Notes under the pieces: model-generated
Told to the model about the DNA's origin: nothing
What the model saw: only the letters and a program-made list of their open reading frames with translations
Database searches by the model: none
Part shown: piece after piece, positions 51,693-61,101 of the stretch
Layout: the number at the start of each line of letters is the position of its first letter
How positions within the stretch are numbered: position 1 is the stretch's first letter
Made by a program: the position numbers and the translations under genes
Assembly (NCBI RefSeq): GCF_029433105.1
Contig: NZ_JARNTW010000022.1
Coordinates: forward strand, 1 to 64,000
DNA: 64,000 bases
Direction: 5' to 3'
DNA from: Runella sp. MFBS21
GTDB taxonomy: Bacteria; Bacteroidota; Bacteroidia; Cytophagales; Spirosomataceae

Positions 51693-54035
51693 CTAAAGGA
51701 CAATTTTTTTGTGATTTATCCAAAATAAAAACGCTGGGAGCAAAATTAAATTGGATATTACCCCCATCAACAAAGTTATTGCAACCAAAATTCCTAAGTA
51801 AACCGTGCCCTGAAACGTAGATGCAGTAAAAGTAATAAATCCTATAAAGAGAACAATGGCCGTTTGTAGCATACTTATACCCGTAAGCCGAATCGTGTCA
51901 GTGATATGTTGGCTACTATTATGATGATGAGAGTTTCTTATTTCGTCTTTGTATCGTGTGAGGAAATAAATGGTAGCATCGGTCGAAAGACCAAACGCAA
52001 TACTAAAAATAAGAATTGTGGAAGGCTTGAGGGGTATCCCCGCTAGACCCATAATCCCCGCTGTAATAATCAAGGGAACTAAGCTCGGAACAACCGCTAC
52101 TAAAATCATACGCCAACTACCAAAAAGCACAATCATCAGTACCGAAATCATCCCCACCGCTAGCAGTGTGCTTTGGATTAGATTTTGGAGTAGGTATTCA
52201 TTTCCTTTCGTAAAAACCACGCTATTGCCCGTGATTTTGGCTTGGTAGGCCTCCTCTTTATCCACCCATGTGCCAGTAGTTGGGTCAATGTTGAAAATAC
52301 TGTCGATTTTGGGCTGAAGACTATTATAGAGACTCGAAATTCGAGGGGTGCCAATATCACCTATTTGAAAGCTTATGCGGGTATGTCGGTGCGTTTTGTC
52401 TAAAAAAATATTGGTTTGGAGAAAATTTTTCTGAGTGGTGTCGAGAAATTGTTCCAGTTTTTTTAGCTCAAGGGCATCGGGCAATACAAAGTATTTGGGC
52501 TGCCCACCCCTATATGCTTGGTAAACAAATTTCACAGCTTCTACCAAAGAAATAGGCTTTGTAAATTCGGGGTGTTTGGCTATTTCTTTTTGTAAAATTT
52601 TGATTTTGGTTAAGGTTTGAGGGGTCAAAACCCTGCCAGGGCGTCCTGTGTCTATGTTGATTTCAAAAGGCAAGACCCCTTTAAAATGTTTTTCAAAAAA
52701 TTTGAGATCAGTATAAAGTACATCTTCTTTGGGTATATCATCTACCACATATCCTATGGCTTTGATTTGGGTAAAACCAATGATAGAAATCCCCACCAAA
52801 ATGACCACACACACATAGATTTGTCGTCGTTTAAACTGGACCCATTCGGTAATTTTGCCCAAAAATTTTTGAAGAAAAACGTTTTCAGTATGTGATAATT
52901 GAGCAGTTTTTGGGGGAGAGAAATAGGAGTACAAAATTGAAATCAAAATCAAACAAAGTACATAAGTGCTCAATACACCTAGGGCCGCTACTATTCCAAA
53001 CTCCAAAAGCATTTTGCTGCCCGTAATGCATAGTACCCCAAAACCAATGGCAGTGGTGATATTTGCCCAAAATGTTGTTTCTCCAATTTTTTCTGTCGCA
53101 ACGGCGATTGCATTTCTTTGAATTTGGGCTAAACGGAGTTGCTCGTAATATTTATTAGTTAAAAAAATCGCATTGGGTACACCTATTACTACTATAAGAG
53201 GTGGTATCAGGGAGGTCAAGAGAGATATTGGGAAACCCAATAAGACCATATAGCTCATACTCCATACTACGCCTATTAGTACAACGCTTAAAGAAATAGC
53301 CACTACTCGCCATGATCTAAAAAGGAGTAGTAGGATAAGGCCTGTTACGAAGAGCGACAAAGCTGTAAATAGCACAACCTCCTGGGCTACACGGGTGGCA
53401 AAGGCGGTACGAATATAGGGCAATCCAGAAAAGTGTACAGGTATGCGATGCTTTTGCCCAAACTGTTCTACTTCTTGTTTTATCTTCTGATTGATTTTAA
53501 TCAAACTTGGTGCATTGAGTTCACTAGGCTCAATGATGACACCCATTAAATGTGCCTTTTGGGAAGGGCTTATCAGGAGGTCTTGATAAAAAGGAAGATG
53601 ATTAATAATGATTTGCAGGGAATCTAAATCTTGTTGAGAATTAGGAACATGAGTCAATAGCTTCTTGGCTTGCATACGCTTGAGGCTATCATTTCTAACG
53701 ATGGTGATAATAGTCGCATTTGAAATCACCTCTTTTACTCCTTTGAGTAGTTTGAGCCGCTGATTTAGACTGTACCAATCTTTAAAAACTGGAATGCTGA
53801 ACAATTTGCTGGTTTCAATCCCGACCACAGTGAGGTTGCCGTCTTCGCCATATCGTGCTTTGAAAGCCTCATAAAGCTGGTAATCGGGGTTGTTTTCGGG
53901 CAGAATCTTAGGTAATTCGTAAGAAAACTGGATTTTTGAAACTTGATAACCCATCAAAACCGTTAGCCCTATCAAAAGGCTGAAAAGCTGTAAGCGGTTT
54001 TTGAGAATAAAGGAAGAAACTTTTTTCCAAAACAT
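51693..54035 (-). CDS. MMPL/RND-family transporter (patched-like)
   Basis: 780 residues with two repeats, each of one helix, a large periplasmic loop and a five-helix bundle. Helix 1 is FSLLIGLTVLMGYQV; bundle 1 spans about 210-380; bundle 2 is at the C-terminus. The first loop opens with SYELPKILPENNPDYQLYEAFKARYG, and the bundles carry RND-type motifs (GVPNAIFLTNKYYEQ, FGLSTDATIYFLTRYKDE). Likely proton-driven export of lipids or other hydrophobic compounds; no periplasmic adaptor or outer-membrane gene is adjacent, which favours MMPL over HAE-RND. Confidence 0.88.
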   Translation of the reverse strand: MFWKKVSSFILKNRLQLFSLLIGLTVLMGYQVSKIQFSYELPKILPENNPDYQLYEAFKARYGEDGNLTVVGIETSKLFSIPVFKDWYSLNQRLKLLKGVKEVISNATIITIVRNDSLKRMQAKKLLTHVPNSQQDLDSLQIIINHLPFYQDLLISPSQKAHLMGVIIEPSELNAPSLIKINQKIKQEVEQFGQKHRIPVHFSGLPYIRTAFATRVAQEVVLFTALSLFVTGLILLLLFRSWRVVAISLSVVLIGVVWSMSYMVLLGFPISLLTSLIPPLIVVIGVPNAIFLTNKYYEQLRLAQIQRNAIAVATEKIGETTFWANITTAIGFGVLCITGSKMLLEFGIVAALGVLSTYVLCLILISILYSYFSPPKTAQLSHTENVFLQKFLGKITEWVQFKRRQIYVCVVILVGISIIGFTQIKAIGYVVDDIPKEDVLYTDLKFFEKHFKGVLPFEINIDTGRPGRVLTPQTLTKIKILQKEIAKHPEFTKPISLVEAVKFVYQAYRGGQPKYFVLPDALELKKLEQFLDTTQKNFLQTNIFLDKTHRHTRISFQIGDIGTPRISSLYNSLQPKIDSIFNIDPTTGTWVDKEEAYQAKITGNSVVFTKGNEYLLQNLIQSTLLAVGMISVLMIVLFGSWRMILVAVVPSLVPLIITAGIMGLAGIPLKPSTILIFSIAFGLSTDATIYFLTRYKDEIRNSHHHNSSQHITDTIRLTGISMLQTAIVLFIGFITFTASTFQGTVYLGILVAITLLMGVISNLILLPAFLFWINHKKIVL

Positions 54036-54170
54036 TAGGGGTACTCAGTAAAAGAAAGTGCGCAAATCTAAACAATATCAACCTAGAATCACTTTCAATT
54101 AACGAAGTTATGTCTATTGTAGTTTAAAAAGGCTTAATTTGACTCAAAAATAGGCTAGCTGTAAAGGAGG

Positions 54171-54178
54171 TATTTTTG
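54171..54178 (+). promoter_or_regulatory. -7 box upstream of the fRMsr gene
   Basis: TATTTTTG, an exact TAnnTTTG, 20 bp before the ATG at 54199. The nearest TTTG is 29 nt upstream, too far for a standard -33. Confidence 0.5.
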
Positions 54179-54198
54179 AAAAGTTATTTAAAAACAAC

Positions 54199-54684
54199 AT
54201 GGCTGAAACTCTTTATCTTCCCGATACTAAAAACAGGGAAGCTTTGTACGAAAGTCTGGTGCCGCAGATTGCGGCGCTAGTGGAAGGCGAAAATGATCTT
54301 ATTGCCAACTTGGCCAATATTGCAGCCGCATTGCGTGAGGCATTTGGCTTTTTTTGGGTAGGCTTTTATCTAAAAAAAGAAAATCAACTTGTATTGGGAC
54401 CCTTTCAAGGGCCGATTGCGTGTACTCGTATCCATTTTGATAAAGGAGTATGCGGCGCGAGTTATACACAGCAGAAAACCCTTATTGTACCTGATGTGGA
54501 GCAGTTTCCGGGGCATATTGCTTGCAGCTCCGCGTCCAAGTCAGAGATTGTAGTTCCGGTATTTGCTCCTGACCGAAGTGTGGCGATGGTACTGGATGTA
54601 GATAGTGATGTACTCGATGATTTTAGCGAAATCGATGCAGAGTGGCTAAAAAAAGTGGTAGAATTGATAGAACAAAAACTCTAG
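54199..54684 (+). CDS. msrC: Free methionine-R-sulfoxide reductase (GAF domain)
   Basis: 161 residues, a single GAF domain of the fRMsr type. The three redox cysteines are Cys75, Cys85 and Cys109, with the same spacing (10 and 24) as Cys84/94/118 of the E. coli enzyme, in IACTRIHFDKGVCGASY and GHIACSSASKSEIVVP. It reduces free methionine-R-sulfoxide in the cytoplasm. Monocistronic. Confidence 0.94.
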   Translation: MAETLYLPDTKNREALYESLVPQIAALVEGENDLIANLANIAAALREAFGFFWVGFYLKKENQLVLGPFQGPIACTRIHFDKGVCGASYTQQKTLIVPDVEQFPGHIACSSASKSEIVVPVFAPDRSVAMVLDVDSDVLDDFSEIDAEWLKKVVELIEQKL

Positions 54685-54698
54685 GCTGTCATTGGCTT

Positions 54699-55685
54699 TT
54701 ATTGCCACCGTTGATGCTTCAACTCTTTGATTTCAAACTGAAAAGATAATTCATTCATGCATTTGAAATGCCCTTTAGGGCAGCGTTTTGCCCCAATTTT
54801 GGAACATGGACGGCAAGAAAGCTGACGATTTTCGAGCAACACAAAATGGGTATTGTAAGGGTACATTCCAAACTCTGGAATAGTATTGCCCCAGATAGAG
54901 TATACTTTCTTTTTGAAGGCAGCAGCTACGTGCATTAAGCCAGTATCGTGGCTAAATACCAACTTCGACTGCTGAATCAAGGAAGCTGATTGATTGAAGT
55001 TACATTTGCCACAAGCATTGTAAATCAGCCTGCTACCGATTGCTTTTTCAATGATTTCACCATTGGCAGCGTCTTCTTTTCCGCCTAATAGCACAATAGG
55101 AAAATTGATTTTCTCGCAAAGCTCTATCATTCGATTGAGGGGGAGCTTTTTTGTTTCGTGTTGGCCTCCTATGGCATAGGCTACATATCCTTTTTGATGG
55201 CTTTCGGGTAGCCAATCAGGTTCTATAATATCGCGATAAGGGATAAAATAATCGAGCCCGCGGTCGTCGTTTACTACTCCTAATGAATGTAAGGTATGAA
55301 GATAACGATCTACAATATGAACATTGGGAAGAGCGTTGATTTTAAAATTGACGAGTAGCCATTTTTCCCAGTTTAGTTTGTTGAAACTAATGGCCTGAAC
55401 TCCAAGCCCTAATTTAATTTGAAGGGTGCGAAGATTGTGATGCAGGTCAATGATTAAATCGAATTTTTCTTCACGGAGAGGTTTGATAAGCTTCCAAAGA
55501 CTACTTTCAAGGGTGTGTATGCGGTCGATGTAAGGATTGTCGACCAAGAGGTATTGATAAGAAGCTTTGGTGAGGTAGTGAATCTCTACATCGGGGCGTT
55601 GGGTTTTGAGGCAGCGCACCACGGGAGTTGTCAAAATAATGTCCCCGATTGAGGAAAAGCGAATCACCAAAACTTTTAAAGGCAT
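54699..55685 (-). CDS. Glycosyltransferase family 9 (heptosyltransferase-like)
   Basis: 328 residues of the GT-B fold. LVIRFSSIGDIILTTPVVRCLK opens the N-terminal Rossmann domain, YDLIIDLHHNLRT-like FDLIIDLHHNLRT follows, and the donor-binding C-terminal domain has VLLGGKEDAANG and FSHDTGLMHVAAAF. These enzymes add heptose or related sugars to lipopolysaccharide core. A cysteine-rich tail (SCRPCSKIGAKRCPKGHFKCM) is common in Bacteroidota members. The sugar is not predictable. Confidence 0.92.
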   Translation of the reverse strand: MPLKVLVIRFSSIGDIILTTPVVRCLKTQRPDVEIHYLTKASYQYLLVDNPYIDRIHTLESSLWKLIKPLREEKFDLIIDLHHNLRTLQIKLGLGVQAISFNKLNWEKWLLVNFKINALPNVHIVDRYLHTLHSLGVVNDDRGLDYFIPYRDIIEPDWLPESHQKGYVAYAIGGQHETKKLPLNRMIELCEKINFPIVLLGGKEDAANGEIIEKAIGSRLIYNACGKCNFNQSASLIQQSKLVFSHDTGLMHVAAAFKKKVYSIWGNTIPEFGMYPYNTHFVLLENRQLSCRPCSKIGAKRCPKGHFKCMNELSFQFEIKELKHQRWQ

Positions 55686-55766
55686 GAAACGTATAAGGGT
55701 TGTAAATGGTATTTGACTTTGATTACAAAAATATATAATTTTACTGAAAATCAGCCTTCTACCGAT

Positions 55767-56090
55767 ATGGACGATAAACTTTTTGATATAAAAAATGACC
55801 GACGCCTGAGTGTGTATTTATACCGAATGGGATTTGGTATGTGGTTGGTATATATATTGTTGGGTGCAAGCTTTTTACATCCATATGTTATTTATCGTAC
55901 TCATTGTGCTATTATGTGTGCTATTTTGATGGTCTTTGGTTTGTCCGCTTCTATGTATTATGATTACTATCACCACCATCAAGAGTTTGAACAAAAGAAA
56001 AAATGGCTGATTTTGAGTTATATGGTGTTGGCGGGCTTGATTTATTTTTTCATTCTTAAAGACAAACCTCTGCCATTGGATTTGTTTTGA
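55767..56090 (+). CDS. Small three-helix membrane protein of unknown function
   Basis: 107 residues from the ATG at 55767; a frame start at 55713 would add 18 residues that lack family character. Helices at about 20-38, 45-62 and 82-98; the central His/Tyr-rich loop is SMYYDYYHHHQEFEQKKKW. No family is recognised. It diverges from the GT9 gene and converges on the siroheme gene. Confidence 0.6.
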   Translation: MDDKLFDIKNDRRLSVYLYRMGFGMWLVYILLGASFLHPYVIYRTHCAIMCAILMVFGLSASMYYDYYHHHQEFEQKKKWLILSYMVLAGLIYFFILKDKPLPLDLF

Positions 56091-56097
56091 AAAGCGG

Positions 56098-56664
56098 TCA
56101 TTTCATGACTTTTGTGATTTCATTCAATTTTTCAAGTTTCTCCTGAAAATCGCCTTTTAACTTGTTTCTTATGAGTTGGAGATTATCCAAAATTTCTTGT
56201 AAGGTATCTGGCAATATCTCCTCCAAAACCTCTCTAAAACGCTTGGCAAAGGTAGGTGATTTGCCATTGGTCGAAATGGCAATTTTTAAATCTCCTTTTT
56301 TGACGACTGAGCTCAGGTAAAAATCGCATAAGTCGGGCGTGTCGGCTACGTTGACTAGTATCCCTTTGGTTTTACAATCTTGTTGTACTTGTTTGTTTAC
56401 TTCTTTATCGTTGGTACCCACAATCACCAAGTCTTTATTGTCGAGGTAGGGTAGGGCATAGGTGTCTAAAATCAGCCGAACGTTTGGGTTCTCAGATGCT
56501 ATTTCTTTGATTTCTGTCCTGATTTCGGGGGCTACCAAATATACCTCGGTAGCCGGAGAATTTGCCAAAACTGCCGTAAGTTTTTCGAGTCCGACATAGC
56601 CACCTCCTACAATCAAAACACGGAGCTGTTCGAGCTTCAAAAAAATCGGAAAGAGATTATTCAT
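56098..56664 (-). CDS. Siroheme synthase N-terminal type: precorrin-2 dehydrogenase/ferrochelatase
   Basis: 188 residues. Rossmann motif VLIVGGGYVGLEK (16-28), then the CysG/Met8 pattern NVADTPDLCDFYLSSVVKKGDLKIAISTNGKSP with the catalytic Asp in DTPDLCDF. It oxidises precorrin-2 to sirohydrochlorin with NAD and may insert iron to give siroheme for sulfite or nitrite reductase. No uroporphyrinogen methyltransferase gene is adjacent. Confidence 0.92.
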   Translation of the reverse strand: MNNLFPIFLKLEQLRVLIVGGGYVGLEKLTAVLANSPATEVYLVAPEIRTEIKEIASENPNVRLILDTYALPYLDNKDLVIVGTNDKEVNKQVQQDCKTKGILVNVADTPDLCDFYLSSVVKKGDLKIAISTNGKSPTFAKRFREVLEEILPDTLQEILDNLQLIRNKLKGDFQEKLEKLNEITKVMK

Positions 56665-56717
56665 TATAAATTAAATTTTTTGAGTGTATCAAGTTTCAAA
56701 ATAGCGTTTGAGAAAGC

Positions 56718-56761
56718 TTGGCCTATTTGTAGTCAAATTTAAATACCTACAAATAGGCCAA
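56718..56761 (-). terminator. Intrinsic terminator
   Basis: TTGGCCTATTTGTAG (56718-56732) and CTACAAATAGGCCAA (56747-56761), a perfect 15-bp stem, 5 bp after the DUF2147 stop on the minus strand. Confidence 0.8.
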
Positions 56762-56765
56762 TTAT

Positions 56766-57206
56766 TTATTTGACTCTTGTCCAGCTATCTGTACGTCCCA
56801 TCAAAGATACGCCAATATATCCTCTTACATCTAAATGGTTGGCATCTATGAGCTTCATTTTGCAACTATATTCTTTGCCATTTTCGGGGTCATAAATTTT
56901 TCCGTCATTCCAAGTATTGGCCCCGTCGTATTTAAAATCGCGAAGATTTACTAATCCCAACAAAGGACGGGTCTTTTTCTGCGCATCGCTATTGTTGATG
57001 TCGGTGCGGGGTTGTCCGGTTGTGGGGTTATTAGGTTCTTTGAGCCATACAATTTTTCCAAAATATTTATCGCCTTGTTTGTAGATTTGAACGTGACCTT
57101 TTTTAGAGCCAGTCAGCCAAGTACCTACGCAAGCATCTGGGTTGTTTTGGGCTTTAGTATTCATCCATAATAACATGCTGAAGAGAAATAACCATGATGT
57201 TTTCAT
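56766..57206 (-). CDS. DUF2147 secreted protein
   Basis: 146 residues. Signal peptide 1-19 (cut near TKA-Q). The mature protein has the DUF2147 pattern: VGTWLTGSKKGHVQIYKQGDK, GKIVWLKEPNNPTTG, GLVNLRDFKYDGANTWNDGKIYDPENGKEYS and a final DVRGYIGVSLMGRTDSWTR. A lipocalin-like beta-barrel is expected. Function is unknown. Monocistronic. Confidence 0.92.
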   Translation of the reverse strand: MKTSWLFLFSMLLWMNTKAQNNPDACVGTWLTGSKKGHVQIYKQGDKYFGKIVWLKEPNNPTTGQPRTDINNSDAQKKTRPLLGLVNLRDFKYDGANTWNDGKIYDPENGKEYSCKMKLIDANHLDVRGYIGVSLMGRTDSWTRVK

Positions 57207-57378
57207 CTGAAATATTGGTTTTGGTTTATGAAGAAACGTAAATAAGTAATCGTAAAATTTTAATTTGCTAATATTTTTTTTGCCTTAAGGTGTACCGAGT
57301 ATCAGAAACCCCAAGTTTTTTTACTATTTTCTCTGAAACTCTGTGTAAATTTCCTTTTACGCCGTTATTCAAAAGGGC

Positions 57379-57405
57379 AAAAAAAAAGCCGACAAAGCCG
57401 GCTTT
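57379..57405 (-). terminator. Intrinsic terminator of the 56-residue membrane protein gene
   Basis: AAAGCCG (57385-57391) and CGGCTTT (57399-57405) with a 7-nt loop. On the minus strand it ends in nine T (57387-57379), starting 26 bp after the stop at 57432. Confidence 0.8.
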
Positions 57406-57431
57406 ATATCTATTTACCCAAAATAGGAGGG

Positions 57432-57602
57432 TTAAATTTCTTTGTGAAGGGAATTGTGGTAACCCGCAAAAATTAAAGCTTGAATAAGGGTACCTACAAT
57501 GGCCACAAGTGTATCGCCAAAGGCAAATAATAAAGTAACAATAATCAAAAAGTAGGCTAGTAACCAGCCCCAGTGAACTTCCTGTTCTTTGTGCGCTTCC
57601 AT
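57432..57602 (-). CDS. 56-residue membrane protein (two helices)
   Basis: The frame from an ATG at 57602 to TAA at 57432 encodes 56 residues: a charged start (MEAHKEQEVHWGW), then two hydrophobic segments (LLAYFLIIVTLLFAFGD and TLVAIVGTLIQALIFAGY) and a polar end (HNSLHKEI). A classical terminator follows 26 bp downstream, which strongly supports it as a real transcribed gene. No family is recognised. The gap at 57603-57660 shows no other feature. Confidence 0.7.
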   Translation of the reverse strand: MEAHKEQEVHWGWLLAYFLIIVTLLFAFGDTLVAIVGTLIQALIFAGYHNSLHKEI

Positions 57603-57660
57603 GTGAAAACGGTGTTTATTGAATGATTATCTAAAAAATACGCCGCAAGTTAGGGATAAA

Positions 57661-59160
57661 TCATCCTTTGTCAAAGGGCTTAGGCATTGATTTTTTCAAG
57701 TTTGCTTCCCACTTGGCATAGTTTTCGGCATATTGTGGTTGCAGGCTAGCATCAGGCTCAAATGTGGCGATTTGGGAAAGACCTTCAAATGCCGACTTAA
57801 AATCATAGACTCCTACGCCTACTCCTGCCGCGCGGGCGGCTCCTTGTGCGCCATCGGTATCGTATAGCTCAATGGTAGCACCAGTGGTATTGGCAAATGC
57901 TTCGCGGAAAAGTGGACTTAAAAACAAATTGGCATGTCCTGCTCTTACAGTTTGGGTCTGAACGCCCATTTCTTGCATTACTTGTAAGCCATATTGGAGG
58001 GCAAATACAATCCCTTCTTGTGCCGCTCTGAATACATGCGAAGCTGAGTGGATATTGAAATTGAGTCCTTGAAGTTGGCCACCTACCAATTGATTTTCTA
58101 ATACGCGTTCTGCTCCATTTCCAAATGGCAAAAAGATAAGTCCGTCGGCTCCAATAGGAGTTTGGGCAGCGAGCTGATTCATTTCGTCGTAACTGATGCC
58201 GCCAGCCAGTTTTCGTACCCAGCTATTAAGAATACCCGTCCCATTGATACAAAGTAATACCCCATTGCGCGGGGCTTCAGTGGTACTGTTGACATGAGCA
58301 AAAGTATTGACTCTCGAAAGAGGGTCGGAGGTGGCTTGTGCATTGATACCATATACCACCCCCGAAGTACCCGCAGTAGTAGCTACTTCGCCAGGGTTAA
58401 GTACATTGAGTGAGAAGGCGTTGTTGGGTTGGTCTCCAGCGCGGTAGGCTATGGGTGTACCCGCTTTAAGGCCTAAATCGGCGGCTGCCGAAGCAGAAAG
58501 CTGGCTTTGTGGAGAAAATGTATCCACCACTTGTGGAATCATTGAGGAATCGAGCCCGTAAAGATTTAGGAGTTTTTGCGAAATTTTCTGTTCGGCAAAA
58601 TCCCAAAATATTCCCTCAGACAAACCCGAAACGGTGGTTTGAGGAGTGCCTGTCATACGTAAAGCAAGGTAGTCGCCAGGGAGCATAAAATACTTAATTT
58701 GTTCAAATATCTGCGGCTCGTTGTCTTTGACCCATTTGAGTTTGGAGGCGGTGAAATTACCGGGCGAATTGAGCAAATGTTGTAAGCTGTAATCTGCCCC
58801 AAGCTCAGCAAATGCTTTGTTGCCGATTTCGACGGCACGGCTATCGCACCAAATAATCGACGGACGGAGAGGTTGCAGATTTTTGTCAACCACCACAAGT
58901 CCGTGCATTTGGTAGGAAATCCCAATGCCTGCTACAAGAGAGGCATCAAAAGAATACTTTGTACGTAATTTATGAGTGGCGGTGATCGCCTCTTGCCACC
59001 AGCTATCAGGGTGCTGCTCGGCCCAGCCAGCTTCGTGAGCAATCATCCCCATTTCTTGGTCGGGAGAGGTGGCAGTTGCGAGTGCCTTGCCAGTTTCGAT
59101 GTCTAATAAAGCAACTTTGATGGACGAGCTGCCTACGTCATAGCCTAACAGATATTTCAC
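57661..59160 (-). CDS. xylB: Xylulokinase (FGGY family)
   Basis: 499 residues. N-terminal ATP/phosphate loop YLLGYDVGSSSIKVALLD, substrate signature SYQMHGLVVVDKNLQPLRPSIIWCDSRA (in which the QMHG motif is typical of xylulokinases), the second FGGY domain with GTSGVVYG and LPFGNGAERVLENQ. It phosphorylates D-xylulose for the pentose phosphate pathway. No xylose isomerase gene is adjacent. Confidence 0.9.
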   Translation of the reverse strand: MKYLLGYDVGSSSIKVALLDIETGKALATATSPDQEMGMIAHEAGWAEQHPDSWWQEAITATHKLRTKYSFDASLVAGIGISYQMHGLVVVDKNLQPLRPSIIWCDSRAVEIGNKAFAELGADYSLQHLLNSPGNFTASKLKWVKDNEPQIFEQIKYFMLPGDYLALRMTGTPQTTVSGLSEGIFWDFAEQKISQKLLNLYGLDSSMIPQVVDTFSPQSQLSASAAADLGLKAGTPIAYRAGDQPNNAFSLNVLNPGEVATTAGTSGVVYGINAQATSDPLSRVNTFAHVNSTTEAPRNGVLLCINGTGILNSWVRKLAGGISYDEMNQLAAQTPIGADGLIFLPFGNGAERVLENQLVGGQLQGLNFNIHSASHVFRAAQEGIVFALQYGLQVMQEMGVQTQTVRAGHANLFLSPLFREAFANTTGATIELYDTDGAQGAARAAGVGVGVYDFKSAFEGLSQIATFEPDASLQPQYAENYAKWEANLKKSMPKPFDKG

Positions 59161-59345
59161 AGGTGGAGTTGAGATTGGTGGTTAATGTACTTCAAAATAA
59201 GGGTAAAAATAAGATATTTTATTTTAAATAAAGACAATCATCTTTATAGCTCTCTTAAGCGGGCTTAAGACGGATTTAAAATGAGCATCTGATTTCTATC
59301 TTCTATCATTCTTGTTATTTTCGTAGAAAAAATAGTTTTAAACAA

Positions 59346-60200
59346 ATGTTGGAGTTTTTTACAACAGAACGGCTTATCTGGATAGGTGGTATTTATATAC
59401 TACTGTGTATAGTTGCTTATTTGATTCAGGGGAAGTTTATTTTTAAACCAGAGAAATTACCACAAGATTTTGAATATAGATATGATGACTTGTTTGAGGA
59501 GTTGTTTTTTGAGCCAGAGCCTAATGTCCGTATCAATGCTTTGCGTTTTTATCAAGAAGAGGATTCGCGGGGGCTGGTGATTTATTTTCACGGAAATACC
59601 CGTAGTATCAAGGGATGGTCCAAATATGCTAAAGATTTTACCCAATATGGCTACGACGTGTTGATGATTGATTATCGGGGTTTTGGCAAAAGCGTAGGGA
59701 AACAGACGGAAGAAGGAATCAAAAATGACGCGCAGTACATTTACAACAAAATGCGGTCTAAATATGGTTATCAAGAAGATAAAATGGTAGTGTATGGGCG
59801 GTCTTTAGGCTCGGGTTTTGCGACTAAGCTAGCCTCGGTCAATCACCCCAAAATGTTGATTTTAGACGCACCCTATTATAGCTTTACCCGTCTTACTACA
59901 AGGTTTTTGCCTTTTTTACCCGTATCATATATCCTCAAGTTTTCGATTCGGACAGACGTATGGATTAAGTATGTCAAATGTCCAATTTATATCATTCATG
60001 GAACCAAAGACTTATTGATTCCTTTTAGGTCAAGTGTGAGGCTGGCCAATTTGGTACCGCAGTCAGCACGTTTGATTCCAATTTATGGAGGAGGCCACAA
60101 CAACCTCCCCGATTTTGCAGAATATCATAAACACATTGAAGATATTCTTAACGATCGTTTTGACTTGATTTTTGATAAGTACGAGAAGAAGCGGGAGTAG
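59346..60200 (+). CDS. Alpha/beta hydrolase with N-terminal membrane anchor
   Basis: 284 residues. A membrane helix at about 10-28, then an alpha/beta-hydrolase domain: oxyanion segment VIYFHGNTRSIKGW, the strand VLMIDYRGFGKS, nucleophile elbow YGRSLGSGFA (Ser about 158), an acid near GTKDLLIPF and the final His in GGGHNNL. It belongs to the BEM46-like group. Substrate unknown. Its last 53 bp overlap the converging gene. A near-match -7 box (TATTTTCG) lies 23 bp upstream. Confidence 0.88.
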   Translation: MLEFFTTERLIWIGGIYILLCIVAYLIQGKFIFKPEKLPQDFEYRYDDLFEELFFEPEPNVRINALRFYQEEDSRGLVIYFHGNTRSIKGWSKYAKDFTQYGYDVLMIDYRGFGKSVGKQTEEGIKNDAQYIYNKMRSKYGYQEDKMVVYGRSLGSGFATKLASVNHPKMLILDAPYYSFTRLTTRFLPFLPVSYILKFSIRTDVWIKYVKCPIYIIHGTKDLLIPFRSSVRLANLVPQSARLIPIYGGGHNNLPDFAEYHKHIEDILNDRFDLIFDKYEKKRE

Positions 60201-61086
60201 CTTGGGCAATTTCGATACGGCGGTGGCGATAACTTTGAAGGGCAACTTCTCTTAAAATATTGAGCGAATCGGCAGTATTGAAAGAGGCTAGTCCTCCATA
60301 TATTAAACTATCAATGGATTTTAGGGCTTCGGCCAATTGGGCGTTAGATAGATTGTCGGTGATTTCTTTTGTAGTATAGGTAGCATAGGGTTTTCGTTCC
60401 AATCTTTGTAAATACTTTTTCCAAAGAATTACGGCTTTTTCGACATTGTCAATTCCCTTAACCCCATTGACATCTCGCGTAAAACGGGTAAAATTCTTCA
60501 CAAATTCTTGATTGCGGCGAAACATCAAAAACAGTTCCCATTGCTTGGTAATAGATTCTCCAAAAAGCAAATACACGCCTGTCCCAATCATCAAAATCAA
60601 CAGCGACACTAGCAACATAAAAGGAAAATTGGGCTGACGACGCAACGGCACAATCTGGGTATCTGTTTGAAGACGAAGGGTATCTATGGCATCAGGGCTA
60701 ATCAATTCGCGAAGCCTGATAGAGTCCATTTGGGAATAAACGGCCGTACAATCTCTCCCTGTCAATGTCCATACAGGAACTTCTAAAGTTTGAATCTTAT
60801 TGAGTTCAAAAGTCACCAACGTATAGACCGCACTATCCAAACTGCCCCTAGAAGTAGTTTCGGTAGGGAAATACTCTAATTTAATAACCTGAAATGGCCG
60901 AAAATCAGCACTTGTATCAGGGAAAAACACATCGACTTGTGAAGAATGACGAAAACTTAGGGCGTATTGAAAAGGCTTACCTACCTCAATGCTATCGGTC
61001 AAAAAGCGACCTTGAGGCTGTTGGGCAGCAGCTTCTAAAAAGCAGCAAAAAAAAGTAAAAAGTAAAAAAGAAAGTAAGCGCCGCAC
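60148..61086 (-). CDS. Exported, membrane-anchored protein of unknown function
   Basis: 312 residues from a GTG at 61086. That start begins a signal peptide (RRLLSFLLFTFFCCFLEAAAQ) and lies just downstream of the icd terminator; the longer frame to 61215 would run through that terminator and into icd. A periplasmic beta-domain spans about 25-140 (SIEVGKPFQYALSFRHSS, PVWTLTGRD), then a membrane helix at about 160-180 (FPFMLLVSLLILMIGTGVYLLF) and a cytoplasmic helical tail. The layout recalls BatD-like proteins, but I cannot assign a family. Confidence 0.72.
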   Translation of the reverse strand: MRRLLSFLLFTFFCCFLEAAAQQPQGRFLTDSIEVGKPFQYALSFRHSSQVDVFFPDTSADFRPFQVIKLEYFPTETTSRGSLDSAVYTLVTFELNKIQTLEVPVWTLTGRDCTAVYSQMDSIRLRELISPDAIDTLRLQTDTQIVPLRRQPNFPFMLLVSLLILMIGTGVYLLFGESITKQWELFLMFRRNQEFVKNFTRFTRDVNGVKGIDNVEKAVILWKKYLQRLERKPYATYTTKEITDNLSNAQLAEALKSIDSLIYGGLASFNTADSLNILREVALQSYRHRRIEIAQATPASSRTYQKSSQNDR

Positions 61087-61101
61087 ATTGAAAAAAAATA
61101 A

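Noticed and set aside
57290-57487. 65-codon plus-strand frame
   Set aside because: It overlaps the terminator and the 56-residue gene on the other strand and has no signal or family character.
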